DNA of 51,432 nucleotides, taken from positions 1 to 51,432 of the forward strand of contig JAQUMI010000005.1 of assembly GCA_028718225.1 (NCBI GenBank), read 5' to 3'. Of this stretch, positions 31,635 to 40,732 are shown piece by piece; position 1 is the first letter of the stretch; each line of letters starts with the position of its first letter. The DNA is from Candidatus Omnitrophota bacterium (lineage in GTDB: Bacteria; Omnitrophota; Gorgyraeia; Gygaellales; Profunditerraquicolaceae). A model generated the notes under the pieces. The model was not told the DNA's origin. It did no database searches and saw only the letters and a program-made list of their open reading frames with translations. The position numbers and the translations under genes were made by a program.

Positions 31635-32231
31635 ATGAAAAGATTAAAGCGCTATTTTGCCGCCGGGGTACTCGTAGGACTACCGGTTTTCCTCACTTTT
31701 TACCTGCTTTTTATTATTTTTAAATTTCTGGATAGCCTCTTTGGGGTAATCATCAATAAATATTTAAAGGAGGCGTTAGGCTTTACTCTTCCCGGAATGG
31801 GCCTTATTTTAGGAGTATTACTTATTCTGATAACCGGGTTTGTCGTTTCGCATTTATTGAGTAAGAAGGCATTGCCTGTAATCGAGGGATGGTTTTTAAA
31901 ATTACCCGCTATCCGCCAGGTATACCCCCCCATAAAAGAAATAGTAGGTTTTATTTTTTCCAGGGATAAGCCCGCATTTAAAAAGGTGGTTTTAGTAGAA
32001 TATCCTTCGGCCGGGATCTGGTCAGTAGGTTTTATGACCAATGATGGCTTTCGGGAGGCGCAGGAGAAGCTCGGCCAGGAACTCGTGCATGTTTTAATCG
32101 GTTCGACCCCCAGCCCCTGGAGCGGTTTTTTTATCTTAGTTCCCAAGACTAAGGTGAAATTCCTGGAGATGTCGGTTGAAGAAGGTATGAAGCTGATAAT
32201 CTCGGGAGGAATACTTAAACCATCCCAGTGA
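31635..32231 (+). CDS. DUF502 family membrane protein
   Basis: RYFAAGVLVGLPVFLTFYLLFIIF, PGMGLILGVLLILITGFV, RQVYPPIKEIVGF. Confidence 0.85.
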   Translation: MKRLKRYFAAGVLVGLPVFLTFYLLFIIFKFLDSLFGVIINKYLKEALGFTLPGMGLILGVLLILITGFVVSHLLSKKALPVIEGWFLKLPAIRQVYPPIKEIVGFIFSRDKPAFKKVVLVEYPSAGIWSVGFMTNDGFREAQEKLGQELVHVLIGSTPSPWSGFFILVPKTKVKFLEMSVEEGMKLIISGGILKPSQ

Positions 32232-32256
32232 GGAATTTTTTTAAAAGAGGATAAGG

Positions 32257-32721
32257 CTAGTTTTGTTTAAAGAGGGCTTTATCTTCTTGGGTTAATTCTC
32301 CGCAAAAAATCCACACCGAAATCTGCAGGCGTTCATCGAGCAGCCGGATAATTTTTCCGCTTTGCTGGATATTTTGGCCCTTATCAATATCCTTTACCTT
32401 GTCTTTATCTTTAAAGAGAAAGACTAGCTGGTAGGTAACGTTATTTTTTGTTTTCTGCGGGATTATGCTGACCTGATAGTAAGTGTTGCCGAGGTCATTA
32501 GCCGTATCAAAGAAATCATATTCTCCCGCATTACTGACTGTTCCGCCGCAAGAGATCTCCTTGCCCAGGCTGTCTTTTAAGACTTGCACCTTCTGCAAAT
32601 CAGTCGCCTTATAGAAATTGTTAACCAACCCTTCAATATCCATTGCCGCAGAATAGGAAGGGCCGCAAGCCCCTAAAAGAACGGCTAAAGAAAACGCGCA
32701 ACTCACCAATATTTTTTTCAT
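32257..32721 (-). CDS. Putative secreted/lipoprotein of unknown function
   Basis: Signal peptide with lipobox MKKILVSCAFSLAVLLGACGPSYS; RBS GGGGAGG on the minus strand. Confidence 0.65.
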   Translation of the reverse strand: MKKILVSCAFSLAVLLGACGPSYSAAMDIEGLVNNFYKATDLQKVQVLKDSLGKEISCGGTVSNAGEYDFFDTANDLGNTYYQVSIIPQKTKNNVTYQLVFLFKDKDKVKDIDKGQNIQQSGKIIRLLDERLQISVWIFCGELTQEDKALFKQN

Positions 32722-32801
32722 CTATTCCTCCCCTTGGCTATATTATACTTTTTTAAAAAAGTATTGCAAGTATTTTTGGGATTCCGGCCCCGAAAAAAGA
32801 C

Positions 32802-32830
32802 TTGACAAATATATGTAAAGTGAATATAAT
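32802..32830 (+). promoter_or_regulatory. Consensus sigma70 promoter upstream of HTH-TolC operon
   Basis: TTGACA (32802-32807) - 17 nt - TATAAT (32825-32830). Confidence 0.85.
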
Positions 32831-32870
32831 TATATGCAAATGAATATTATTATATGCAAAGTGTATATTA
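32810..32870 (+). repeat. Three tandem ~20-bp imperfect dyads (candidate operators)
   Basis: TATATGTAAAGTGAATATAAT / TATATGCAAATGAATATTAT / TATATGCAAAGTGTATATTA; each ATATgCA-N2/3-TGaATAT. Confidence 0.75.
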
Positions 32871-32880
32871 GGGGATCAAA

Positions 32881-34491
32881 ATGAGGCAGTTTTCCAAAAA
32901 TACCCTCAGGCTCCTTAAAGTTTTTTACAGCCATCCCAAGGAGCAGTATTATATCCAGGAACTGGGCAGGATCTTAAAAGCCAAACCCGGGGTCTTTCAG
33001 AGGACCCTTTATAATCTCCAGAAAGAAGGAGTTTTGCAAAGCTATTACCGGGCAAATGCCAGGTTCTTCAGCGTTAATAAAAATTACCCCTTTTATAAAG
33101 AATTTAAAAGCATTGTCCAAAAGTCGGCTAAGTTTGCGCTAAGCGCGGTCATTGCCAGCTTATTCTTATTGAACAGTTCAAGCGGTTTTTGTGCAGAGAA
33201 TAATCCAGAGACCCTGGTGCTTACTTCGCTGGAAGACGCGATTAAGATAGCGTTTAAAAATAATAAGGACATCCGGGTACAGGAATATGCGCTGAAAGTC
33301 GCTGATGCAGGGATACTGGATGCCAGGAGCGCGTTTTTGCCTAAGGTTGATTTCAATGCCGGTTATACGCGTAATGCCGCAGTGCTCAGCAGTTCAAGTA
33401 CTAGCGGCAAGAAAGACGTTGGTGTGTTTACCGGATATAAAAATAATAATCGTATGGGTGTAAGCTTGAATGATACTATTTACAGCGGCGGAGCCAATAT
33501 CGCTAGCCTAAGGCAGGCCGAGCTCTCCCTAAAGGAACAGGGCCAGACCCTGCGGGCAACCAAGCTTAATGTGGAATTGGAAGCCAAGAGGCTTTATCAC
33601 GGGCTCCTTCTGGCTTATGAAACAAAACGTATTGCCGAGGACCTCGTAGGGCAGGCAGAGAGCCATTATGAAGAAGTAAAAAACAAGTTTCAACAGGGGA
33701 CTGCCTCCAGGTTTGATGTTTTGCAGTCCAAGGTGCAGGTCTCGCTCCTAGAGCCACAGCTGATTAATGCCCAGAATGCGATAGACTTAATCATCGCGGA
33801 GATGAATAAGCTGCTTGGCTTGAAGATAAGCGACAGGATAATCATTAAGGATAAATTGCTCTATGAGCCCTTAGAGATAAAAGAAGAGGATTTCCTGAAA
33901 ACCGCCTACCTGAATGAGCCGGAGATGATTTTGAAGTCTCTGGGTATAGATATCAGCAAGTGGGCGATCAAACACGCCCGGGCAGGGTGGCTCCCGCAGC
34001 TGGAAACGAATGCCGAATATTATTATCAATCCAATAATCCGGGCAATATGTTTAACCGCAGGCATAATAATTGGAATATAGGTTTTACCGTGCGTCTGGC
34101 GATATTTGACGGATTTTCAACCAAGGCAAAAGTGGACAGCGCCCGCGCCAAACATATGCAGGCAATTATCAGTAAAGATAATACGGCTGACCAGGTGGCC
34201 GTTGACGTAAGGCAGGCTTGTCTAGACTTGAAACAGGCAGCCGCCGTAATAAAATCGCAGGAAGATAATTTGGAGGATGCCCGGGAAGCTTTGCAGATAT
34301 CTTATGTTCGTTATAATAACGGCGTAGGTATCAATCTGGATGTGTTGGATGCGCAGGTTTCTCTGGCTAACGTAGAAAAGAACCTGGCTGAAAGTACCTA
34401 CGATTATATTATGGCTAAGGCAAGATTAGATAGGATTATGGGTAATGGTTTTATAGAGCCTGCCTCGCCGGCAGTCAGGGAGGAAAAATGA
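32881..34491 (+). CDS. TolC-family outer-membrane efflux protein with N-terminal winged-helix DNA-binding domain
   Basis: N-term MRQFSKNTLRLLKVFYSHPKEQYYIQELGRILKAKPGVFQRTLYNLQKEGVLQSYYRANARFFSVNKNYPFYKEFKSIV (wHTH), then KSAKFALSAVIASLFLLNSSSGFCAEN (signal/TM), then OEP repeats. Confidence 0.85.
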   Translation: MRQFSKNTLRLLKVFYSHPKEQYYIQELGRILKAKPGVFQRTLYNLQKEGVLQSYYRANARFFSVNKNYPFYKEFKSIVQKSAKFALSAVIASLFLLNSSSGFCAENNPETLVLTSLEDAIKIAFKNNKDIRVQEYALKVADAGILDARSAFLPKVDFNAGYTRNAAVLSSSSTSGKKDVGVFTGYKNNNRMGVSLNDTIYSGGANIASLRQAELSLKEQGQTLRATKLNVELEAKRLYHGLLLAYETKRIAEDLVGQAESHYEEVKNKFQQGTASRFDVLQSKVQVSLLEPQLINAQNAIDLIIAEMNKLLGLKISDRIIIKDKLLYEPLEIKEEDFLKTAYLNEPEMILKSLGIDISKWAIKHARAGWLPQLETNAEYYYQSNNPGNMFNRRHNNWNIGFTVRLAIFDGFSTKAKVDSARAKHMQAIISKDNTADQVAVDVRQACLDLKQAAAVIKSQEDNLEDAREALQISYVRYNNGVGINLDVLDAQVSLANVEKNLAESTYDYIMAKARLDRIMGNGFIEPASPAVREEK

Positions 34492-35324
34492 AAAAGAAGG
34501 GAAAACTTATAATTACAGCTCTGATTTTGGCCATTGCCGCCTACACGGCGGTTGTTTTTCTCTTAAAAGAGAAGCAGGCCAATAATAAGGTTATCAAGGT
34601 TTCCGGAAACATTGAGGGTGATGATGTGCGCATATCCTTCAGAATAACCGGACAGATTATTGAGCTTTTGACGGATGAAGGTAAGGTCATCAGGAAGGGG
34701 GATATTGTCGCCCGGCTGAATAGAGATGAACTGAGTAAAGTTCAGGCTGAGGCAGAAGCAGCGCTAAAATTAGCAGAATACCAGTATAAACTGGATTATG
34801 ATGATTATGTGAGGGCTGAAAATCTGCTTAAGGCAGGCGCGATTTCCGCTCAACAGCGCGATACGGCGAAAACCAGAATGAACACTGATTCGGCAAACAT
34901 AAAACAATTACGCGCTTCCCTGGAGCTGGCTAATACAAAACTAGGCTGGGCAGATTTAGCCAGCCCGCTTGACGGTTATGTGCTGGTAAAAAGCGCCCTT
35001 CCCGGTGAAGTCGTGCAGCCTGGCTCTCCGGTTTTTACTGCCGTCAACCTGGATGACCTCTGGGTTACTGCTTATATAAATGAGACGGATTTAGGTAAAG
35101 TTAAATTAGGGCAAAAGGCGTACGTGGAGACAGATACTTACCGCGGAAAGAAATACAGCGGCCGGGTTTCGTTTATATCCAGCCAGACCGAGTTCACTCC
35201 TAAATACATCCAAACCAATGAAGAGAGGGTAAAGTACGTTTACCGGATCAAGGTGAGAGTTGACAATTCCAGTCTGGATTTAAAACCCGGGATGCCCGCG
35301 GACGCCTATATTATAATTGAATAA
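34488..35324 (+). CDS. HlyD/EmrA-type periplasmic adaptor
   Basis: Membrane anchor, ISFRITGQIIELLTDEGKVIRKGDIVARL, coiled coil, ATGA overlap. Confidence 0.92.
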   Translation: MKKKGKLIITALILAIAAYTAVVFLLKEKQANNKVIKVSGNIEGDDVRISFRITGQIIELLTDEGKVIRKGDIVARLNRDELSKVQAEAEAALKLAEYQYKLDYDDYVRAENLLKAGAISAQQRDTAKTRMNTDSANIKQLRASLELANTKLGWADLASPLDGYVLVKSALPGEVVQPGSPVFTAVNLDDLWVTAYINETDLGKVKLGQKAYVETDTYRGKKYSGRVSFISSQTEFTPKYIQTNEERVKYVYRIKVRVDNSSLDLKPGMPADAYIIIE

Positions 35325-35333
35325 ATTCAGGCC

Positions 35334-36074
35334 ATGGTTACGATAAAAACTGAGAACCTGACCCGTAAATTCGGGGTACTCACAGCCTTAGACCAGCTTA
35401 ACCTTGAGGTGCAGGAGGGTGAGATCTTTGGCCTGGTCGGCCCGGATGGAGCAGGTAAAACTACAACTATGCGTCTTTTAACCGGAATTCTCAATCCTAC
35501 GGAAGGCCAGGCCTGGACTTGCAATAAGCATACTGTAAAAGAAGCGGAAAGTCTCAAAGAGCATATTGCTTACATGTCCCAGCGTTTCGGGCTTTATGAA
35601 GAATTAAGCGTCCTGGAAAATATTAACTTTTACGCTGATGTTTACGGAGTAGCCAGAGATAAACGCCTAGAAGCTATTGAGCGCTTGCTGGGTTTTTCCG
35701 GACTTTTGCCCTTTAAACAGCGTTTTGCCGGTAAGCTCTCCGGAGGAATGAAACAAAAACTAGGCTTAGCTTGCGCTCTCATCCATACTCCGAAAGTCTT
35801 GTTTTTAGATGAGCCTACTAACGGCGTTGACCCGGTCTCCCGCAGGGACTTCTGGAATATACTTTATGACCTGCTTAAGGAAAAAGTCACCATATTTTGT
35901 TCTACCTGCTATCTGGATGAGGCTGAACGTTGCCACCGCGTCGGCCTGATGCACAAGGGGAAGCTCTTGCGTTGCGATTCTCCCGGCAGGATTAAGCAAG
36001 AATATAATACTAAAACTCTAGAGGAAGCATTTATCACGATAATCGGAGAATATGAAAGAGGCCAGCCCAAATAA
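35334..36074 (+). CDS. ABC transporter ATP-binding protein
   Basis: GPDGAGKTTTMRLLTG, LSGGMKQKLGLA, VLFLDEPTNGVDPVSR. Confidence 0.94.
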   Translation: MVTIKTENLTRKFGVLTALDQLNLEVQEGEIFGLVGPDGAGKTTTMRLLTGILNPTEGQAWTCNKHTVKEAESLKEHIAYMSQRFGLYEELSVLENINFYADVYGVARDKRLEAIERLLGFSGLLPFKQRFAGKLSGGMKQKLGLACALIHTPKVLFLDEPTNGVDPVSRRDFWNILYDLLKEKVTIFCSTCYLDEAERCHRVGLMHKGKLLRCDSPGRIKQEYNTKTLEEAFITIIGEYERGQPK

Positions 36075-37017
36075 CATTGCCGTAAGCGTCCAGGGTCTAG
36101 AAAAGAAATTCGGGAATTTCACCGCGGTCAACCGGATCAACTTTGAAGTCAAGCCCGGTGAGATCTTTGGATTCTTAGGGCCGAATGGCGCGGGTAAATC
36201 CACTACCATCAGGATGCTCTGCGGGATTATCAGCCCTACCTCAGGCTCGGGAAAGGTGGGCGGTTTTGATATTATCAAAGAGCAGCATAAAATCAAGGAA
36301 CATATCGGTTATATGTCCCAGAAGTTTTCTCTTTATAATGACTTGACCGTAAAGGAGAATATTGATTTTTACAGCGGGATATATAAGATCCCGCAAAAGG
36401 ATAAAAAAGAACGACTGGAAACAACTGTGCGGACCGCGGGTTTAGAGGGGATGGAAGGTAATCTTACTGCGACGCTTGCCGGGGGCTGGAAACAGCGCCT
36501 GGCCCTGGGGTGCGCGCTGATTCATAAGCCCAGGATTATCTTTCTTGATGAGCCGACCTCAGGCGTTGATCCGATAACCCGCGCCAATTTCTGGGGCATT
36601 ATCAAAGAATTAGCCGGCCAAGGAGTAACTGTTTTTGTTACCACGCATTATATGGATGAGGCGGAGAATTGCAACCGGATGGTTTTAATTTATCACGGCA
36701 CAATTATCGCCGCGGGTACGCCGCAAGAGATGAAGACTGAAGTCATGAAGAATGAGGTCCTCGAGATTGCAATAGCTGATGCCCAGGGCTGGCTAGAGAG
36801 GGTCGTTAAAATAGAAGGTGTTAAGGAAGCCGCGCTCTTCGGAGCGGATATTCACGCTGTTGTTTACGACAGTTCTAAGGCAATTCCGGCGATAAAGGAA
36901 TTCCTGCACGGCGCAGGCGGGAGGGAATTCAGCGTGAATAAAATCCTTCCCTCCCTGGAAGATGTATTCGTTTCCTCAATAGAAGAATATGATCGCACAG
37001 AGCTTAAGAAGAATTAA
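36052..37017 (+). CDS. ABC transporter ATP-binding protein
   Basis: GPNGAGKSTTIRMLCG, LAGGWKQRLALG, IIFLDEPTSGVDPITR. Confidence 0.94.
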   Translation: MKEASPNNIAVSVQGLEKKFGNFTAVNRINFEVKPGEIFGFLGPNGAGKSTTIRMLCGIISPTSGSGKVGGFDIIKEQHKIKEHIGYMSQKFSLYNDLTVKENIDFYSGIYKIPQKDKKERLETTVRTAGLEGMEGNLTATLAGGWKQRLALGCALIHKPRIIFLDEPTSGVDPITRANFWGIIKELAGQGVTVFVTTHYMDEAENCNRMVLIYHGTIIAAGTPQEMKTEVMKNEVLEIAIADAQGWLERVVKIEGVKEAALFGADIHAVVYDSSKAIPAIKEFLHGAGGREFSVNKILPSLEDVFVSSIEEYDRTELKKN

Positions 37018-38131
37018 ATCTATAGCCTGGAAGGAATTTATCCAGATTAAACGCGATCCGCGCTCTTTAGGGCTGGCCCTGGCGATCCCGATATTCCTGT
37101 TATTGATTTTTGGTTACGGGCTTAGCCTGGATATCGATAAAGTCCCGACCATTGTCTGGAATCAGGATGCTTCCAGTGAGCTAAGCCGGGATTTTATGCT
37201 CAATTTCAAAAATTCCAAATACTTTAAAATAATCGGCTATACGGATAACTACCGTCAGATCGAGCACCTGATCAATGCGGGAGAGGTCATGATGGCCTTG
37301 ATCATCCCCAAGGATTTTTCCCATTATCTTGAATCCGGCAAGGCAACGCCATTGCAACTTATCGTGGATGGAAGCGATGCCAATACCGCTACCATTGCCA
37401 TGGGTTATGTGCGGACAGTAGTTTCTAATTATAATGTGAATCTGTTGAGCAGTACGTTTGCCTCCCGGGGACTGCCAAGACCTCAGACAGTGGATGCCCG
37501 CTCCAGGGTCTGGTTTAATATGGGCCTGACCAGCACCTGGTTTATTGTCCCCGGGGTTATCGCGATGATTATTATGATTATTGCCGGGTTGCTCACTTCC
37601 ATTTGTATCGCCCGCGAATGGGAGAGGGGGACGATGGAACAGCTGATCTCTACACCCGTAAAAGCCCCGGAGCTAGTCATCGGTAAATTCATCCCCTATT
37701 TTACCATTGGGTTTTTTGACCTCATCGTGGGCATAATCATGGCCCAGTTTCTGTTTGGCGTGCCTTTTCGGGGGAGTTATCTATTGCTTATTTTACTAAG
37801 CTCGCTGTTTCTAACCGGTGCTCTGTCCCAGGGGATATTGATTTCCGTAGTTGCCAGGACACAATTAATGGCCAGCCAGCTGGCTACCCTTACTACTATG
37901 TTGCCGACTGTACTTCTTTCCGGGTTTATCTATCCGATCTTTAATATGCCTCAATTTATCCAGGCGATCACTTATCTTGTCCCGGCGCGCTATTATATTG
38001 TTGTCTTGAGGGAAATATTCTTGAAAGGCGGCACAATAACTGTTTTGTGGGATGAGACGCTTTTTCTCTTTTTATTTGCTCTGATAATGTTCGGTATTGC
38101 GGTAAAGAGATTCAAAAAAAAGGTGGCTTAG
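36989..38131 (+). CDS. ABC-2 family permease (YbhS-like)
   Basis: WKEFIQIKRDPRSLGLALAIPIFLLLIFGYGL; EWERGTMEQLISTPVKAPELVIGKFIPY; GFIYPIFNMP. Confidence 0.92.
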   Translation: MIAQSLRRIKSIAWKEFIQIKRDPRSLGLALAIPIFLLLIFGYGLSLDIDKVPTIVWNQDASSELSRDFMLNFKNSKYFKIIGYTDNYRQIEHLINAGEVMMALIIPKDFSHYLESGKATPLQLIVDGSDANTATIAMGYVRTVVSNYNVNLLSSTFASRGLPRPQTVDARSRVWFNMGLTSTWFIVPGVIAMIIMIIAGLLTSICIAREWERGTMEQLISTPVKAPELVIGKFIPYFTIGFFDLIVGIIMAQFLFGVPFRGSYLLLILLSSLFLTGALSQGILISVVARTQLMASQLATLTTMLPTVLLSGFIYPIFNMPQFIQAITYLVPARYYIVVLREIFLKGGTITVLWDETLFLFLFALIMFGIAVKRFKKKVA

Positions 38132-38132
38132 G

Positions 38133-39260
38133 ATGTTTGAGCGCTCAAGGGCGATCCTGATAAAAGAATTTAAACAAATCTTCCGCGACCCGCGGATGAA
38201 AACGGTTATCTTTATTACTCCGCTGATCCAGATACTTCTCTTCGGATACGCCGCGAATAAGGATATTAACTATGTTCCAACGGCTATTTTAGACCGGGAT
38301 AATACTATGGAGAGCCGTGAGCTTCTGCGCAGGTTTACTTATTCCAAATATTTTATCCCGGAATATTATATCTTTAGCGAAAAGGAGCAAAATTTCATTC
38401 TGGATAAGGGTTTAGCCAGCGTGGTTATTCATATTGACCGCGGCTTTGGCCGTGACCTTAACGCCGGAAAGGACGCCTCAATCCAGCTGGCTTTTGATGG
38501 CACAGATTCAAATACAGCGATGATCATTATGGGCTATGCCAATACCATTGTAAGCGATTATCAGTATGATTTGTTAAAAGAGGAGCTGGAAGCAAGCGGT
38601 TTAACCGGCAGCGCTCCCAGAGTTGACTTAAGGGACCGCGCCTGGTTTAACGGTAACTTAATTTCCCGGAATTATTATCTTCCGGGCGTGATCGCCATCA
38701 TTGTAACGATGATGTCGCTTTTATTGACCTCCATGGCAATAGTAAAAGAGAAGGAGATTGGCACGATGGAGCAGTTAATTGTCAGCCCTTTAAAGCCTCT
38801 TGACCTTATTATCGGTAAGCTCCTTCCGTTTGCAATAATCGCGCTGGTTCAGATTATCCTTATTACCATATTGGGCGTAGCCTGGTTTCATATACCCTTA
38901 AGAGGGAATCTATTCTTATTGCTCTTGTCTACCTGCGTATATTTATTTACTACTCTGGGGATAGGCTTATTTATCTCCACAATATCCTCAACCCAGCAGG
39001 AGGCGATGATGTCGGTTTTTCTTTTTTATATGCCGGCTATGCTTTTATCCGGCTTTGCCTATCCGATAGCCAATATGCCGCAATGGATCCAGTGGTTTAC
39101 CCTGGTCAATCCTTTACGTTATTTTATGGTTATTGTGCGGAGTTTGTTTTTAAAAGGAGTAGGATTAGAGGTTCTCTGGCCCCAGCTTATACCGTTAATT
39201 ATCATGGGTATTTTAGTAATTACCTTTAGCGCTTTTCGCTTCCGCAGGAGTCTAGGCTAG
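38133..39260 (+). CDS. ABC-2 family permease (YbhR-like)
   Basis: IKEFKQIFRDPRMKTVIFITPLIQILLFGYAA; EKEIGTMEQLIVSPLKPLDLIIGKLLPF. Confidence 0.92.
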   Translation: MFERSRAILIKEFKQIFRDPRMKTVIFITPLIQILLFGYAANKDINYVPTAILDRDNTMESRELLRRFTYSKYFIPEYYIFSEKEQNFILDKGLASVVIHIDRGFGRDLNAGKDASIQLAFDGTDSNTAMIIMGYANTIVSDYQYDLLKEELEASGLTGSAPRVDLRDRAWFNGNLISRNYYLPGVIAIIVTMMSLLLTSMAIVKEKEIGTMEQLIVSPLKPLDLIIGKLLPFAIIALVQIILITILGVAWFHIPLRGNLFLLLLSTCVYLFTTLGIGLFISTISSTQQEAMMSVFLFYMPAMLLSGFAYPIANMPQWIQWFTLVNPLRYFMVIVRSLFLKGVGLEVLWPQLIPLIIMGILVITFSAFRFRRSLG

Positions 39261-39293
39261 GGTTTTAAAGCATTTATTTTAATTAAAATATTC

Positions 39294-39322
39294 TTGCTAG
39301 ATCAAAGCATTATGTTTATAAT
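39294..39322 (+). promoter_or_regulatory. Putative promoter; -10 ends 6 nt before ATG of 39329 CDS
   Basis: TTGCTA - 17 nt - TATAAT then AAATAA ATG. Confidence 0.5.
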
Positions 39323-39328
39323 AAATAA

Positions 39329-40027
39329 ATGAGAACGAGAAACGCCGCATTTAAAGTAATCATTTTTTCTGCAGGGTTACTTTTCTGTATTTTTTATTTT
39401 TCCGGCCGTTGCTTTGCCCTGGAAGCGCTGGAAACAATTTCTTATAATATCAAGCCGGTAGGAAGCTGCGAGTATCAGGATTTTGGTCCTCTGGAATTCC
39501 GCGGGAAAAAAGCAAGATTAATAATTTTTAAAACAGTTGCGGCAGGGTTTAAGGATAAGGAAGTAATTTTTAGCGAAAGTACCCGGAACCTGCCGTTATT
39601 GGTCAAACGGGATATTTCTTTTTTGTTCCATAAGGAGAATATCACGGAAGAATATTTCCCTGCTGAAAATTCTTTCAAGCTGACTAAATTCAGGGGAGGC
39701 AAAAAGACCGAGGAATATTCCGTAAAAGGGAAAAGGCCCATACAAAACGCGATCCTCGTACCTTTTTCCCTGCGCGGGGAGGCTGATTTGAAAATCGGAA
39801 GTTCTTTTGAAATAACTTTGCCCGGAGAATTCACGGTGAGGCTAGCCTCTATTGAAGACGTTACTGTCCCCGCCGGTAAATTCAAGGCATATCATTTTAC
39901 CAGTGAGCCTAAGAAATTTGAAATCTGGATAAGCGCCGATAAATTAAGGATTCCGGTTAAAATCAAGGGATTGGGGGCCTTTTCTTATACTTTAGAGATG
40001 AAGAAGCGCCTCGCCAGGCAAGAATGA
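39329..40027 (+). CDS. DUF3108-like secreted protein
   Basis: Signal peptide; LETISYNIKPVGSCEYQDFG…EDVTVPAGKFKAYHFTSEPKKFEIWISADKLRIPVKI. Confidence 0.7.
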   Translation: MRTRNAAFKVIIFSAGLLFCIFYFSGRCFALEALETISYNIKPVGSCEYQDFGPLEFRGKKARLIIFKTVAAGFKDKEVIFSESTRNLPLLVKRDISFLFHKENITEEYFPAENSFKLTKFRGGKKTEEYSVKGKRPIQNAILVPFSLRGEADLKIGSSFEITLPGEFTVRLASIEDVTVPAGKFKAYHFTSEPKKFEIWISADKLRIPVKIKGLGAFSYTLEMKKRLARQE

Positions 40028-40089
40028 TCCAGAAATTAAAGCCCGGGGTTAGATTTTATTATAACTTATTATAGTAGAAGGAGGGTGCT

Positions 40090-40485
40090 ATGGCGGATTT
40101 GAGAGAATTGCTGCAAAGTGCAGATTGGAAAACGGAAAAACATGCCCCGGTAATCGAGTTGCCGGATAATGTTAAGAAGGGGGAATTGTTTAAGGTCACG
40201 GTGAGCGTAGGCAAAGAGATAGCGCATCCTAACAAGACCGAGCACCACATCTGCTGGATTGAAATTTACTTCCAGCCGCAAGCCGAGAAATTTCCTTATG
40301 CCGTGGCCCGGGCGGAATTTTCCGCGCACGGGGCTTCGGTGAACGGAGCGGACACAAGCACTATCTATACGCACCCCGAGGTAACTGCGAGCTTTAAAAC
40401 GGATAAATCCGGGATGCTTTATGCCGCAAGTTACTGCAATATCCACGGCCTCTGGCAAAGCAGCAAGGAATTGAAGATAGCCTGA
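40090..40485 (+). CDS. Superoxide reductase (neelaredoxin/desulfoferrodoxin family)
   Basis: TEKHAPVIELPDNVKKGELFKVTVSVGKEIAHPNKTEHHICWIEIYF … YAASYCNIHGLW. Confidence 0.94.
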   Translation: MADLRELLQSADWKTEKHAPVIELPDNVKKGELFKVTVSVGKEIAHPNKTEHHICWIEIYFQPQAEKFPYAVARAEFSAHGASVNGADTSTIYTHPEVTASFKTDKSGMLYAASYCNIHGLWQSSKELKIA

Positions 40486-40492
40486 TAAGGCG

Positions 40493-40521
40493 TTGACAAA
40501 ATTTAATTTGTATGTTTTAAT
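40493..40521 (+). promoter_or_regulatory. Putative promoter of the TPP-riboswitch transcript
   Basis: TTGACA - 17 nt - TTTAAT. Confidence 0.5.
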
Positions 40522-40537
40522 CAAGAAGCAGTGAAAA

Positions 40538-40632
40538 AACGGGGAGGTCGTTAAACGGCCTGAGAGTTTTGCTGGAGAGCAGATTACCCGAGAAACCTGA
40601 TCTGGATAATGCCAGCGGAGGGAAAGGACGGA
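40538..40632 (+). ncRNA. TPP riboswitch (THI element)
   Basis: …CTGAGAGTTTTGCTGGAGAGCAGATTACCCGAGAAACCTGATCTGGATAATGCCAGCGGAGGGAA; highly characteristic THI core. Confidence 0.96.
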
Positions 40633-40640
40633 ACATTTTA

Positions 40641-40670
40641 GCCCTTATGCATCTGGCATAGGGGTTTTTT
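40641..40670 (+). terminator. Intrinsic terminator, expression platform of TPP riboswitch
   Basis: GCCCTTATGCATCTGGCATAGGGGTTTTTT: CCCTTATGC/GCATAGGGG stem + T6. Confidence 0.8.
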
Positions 40671-40732
40671 GCTGCAGGGGACAATACGTCAATCTGCCAG
40701 ATAGGGTTAAGTGTATGAAAAAGGGAGGGGAT

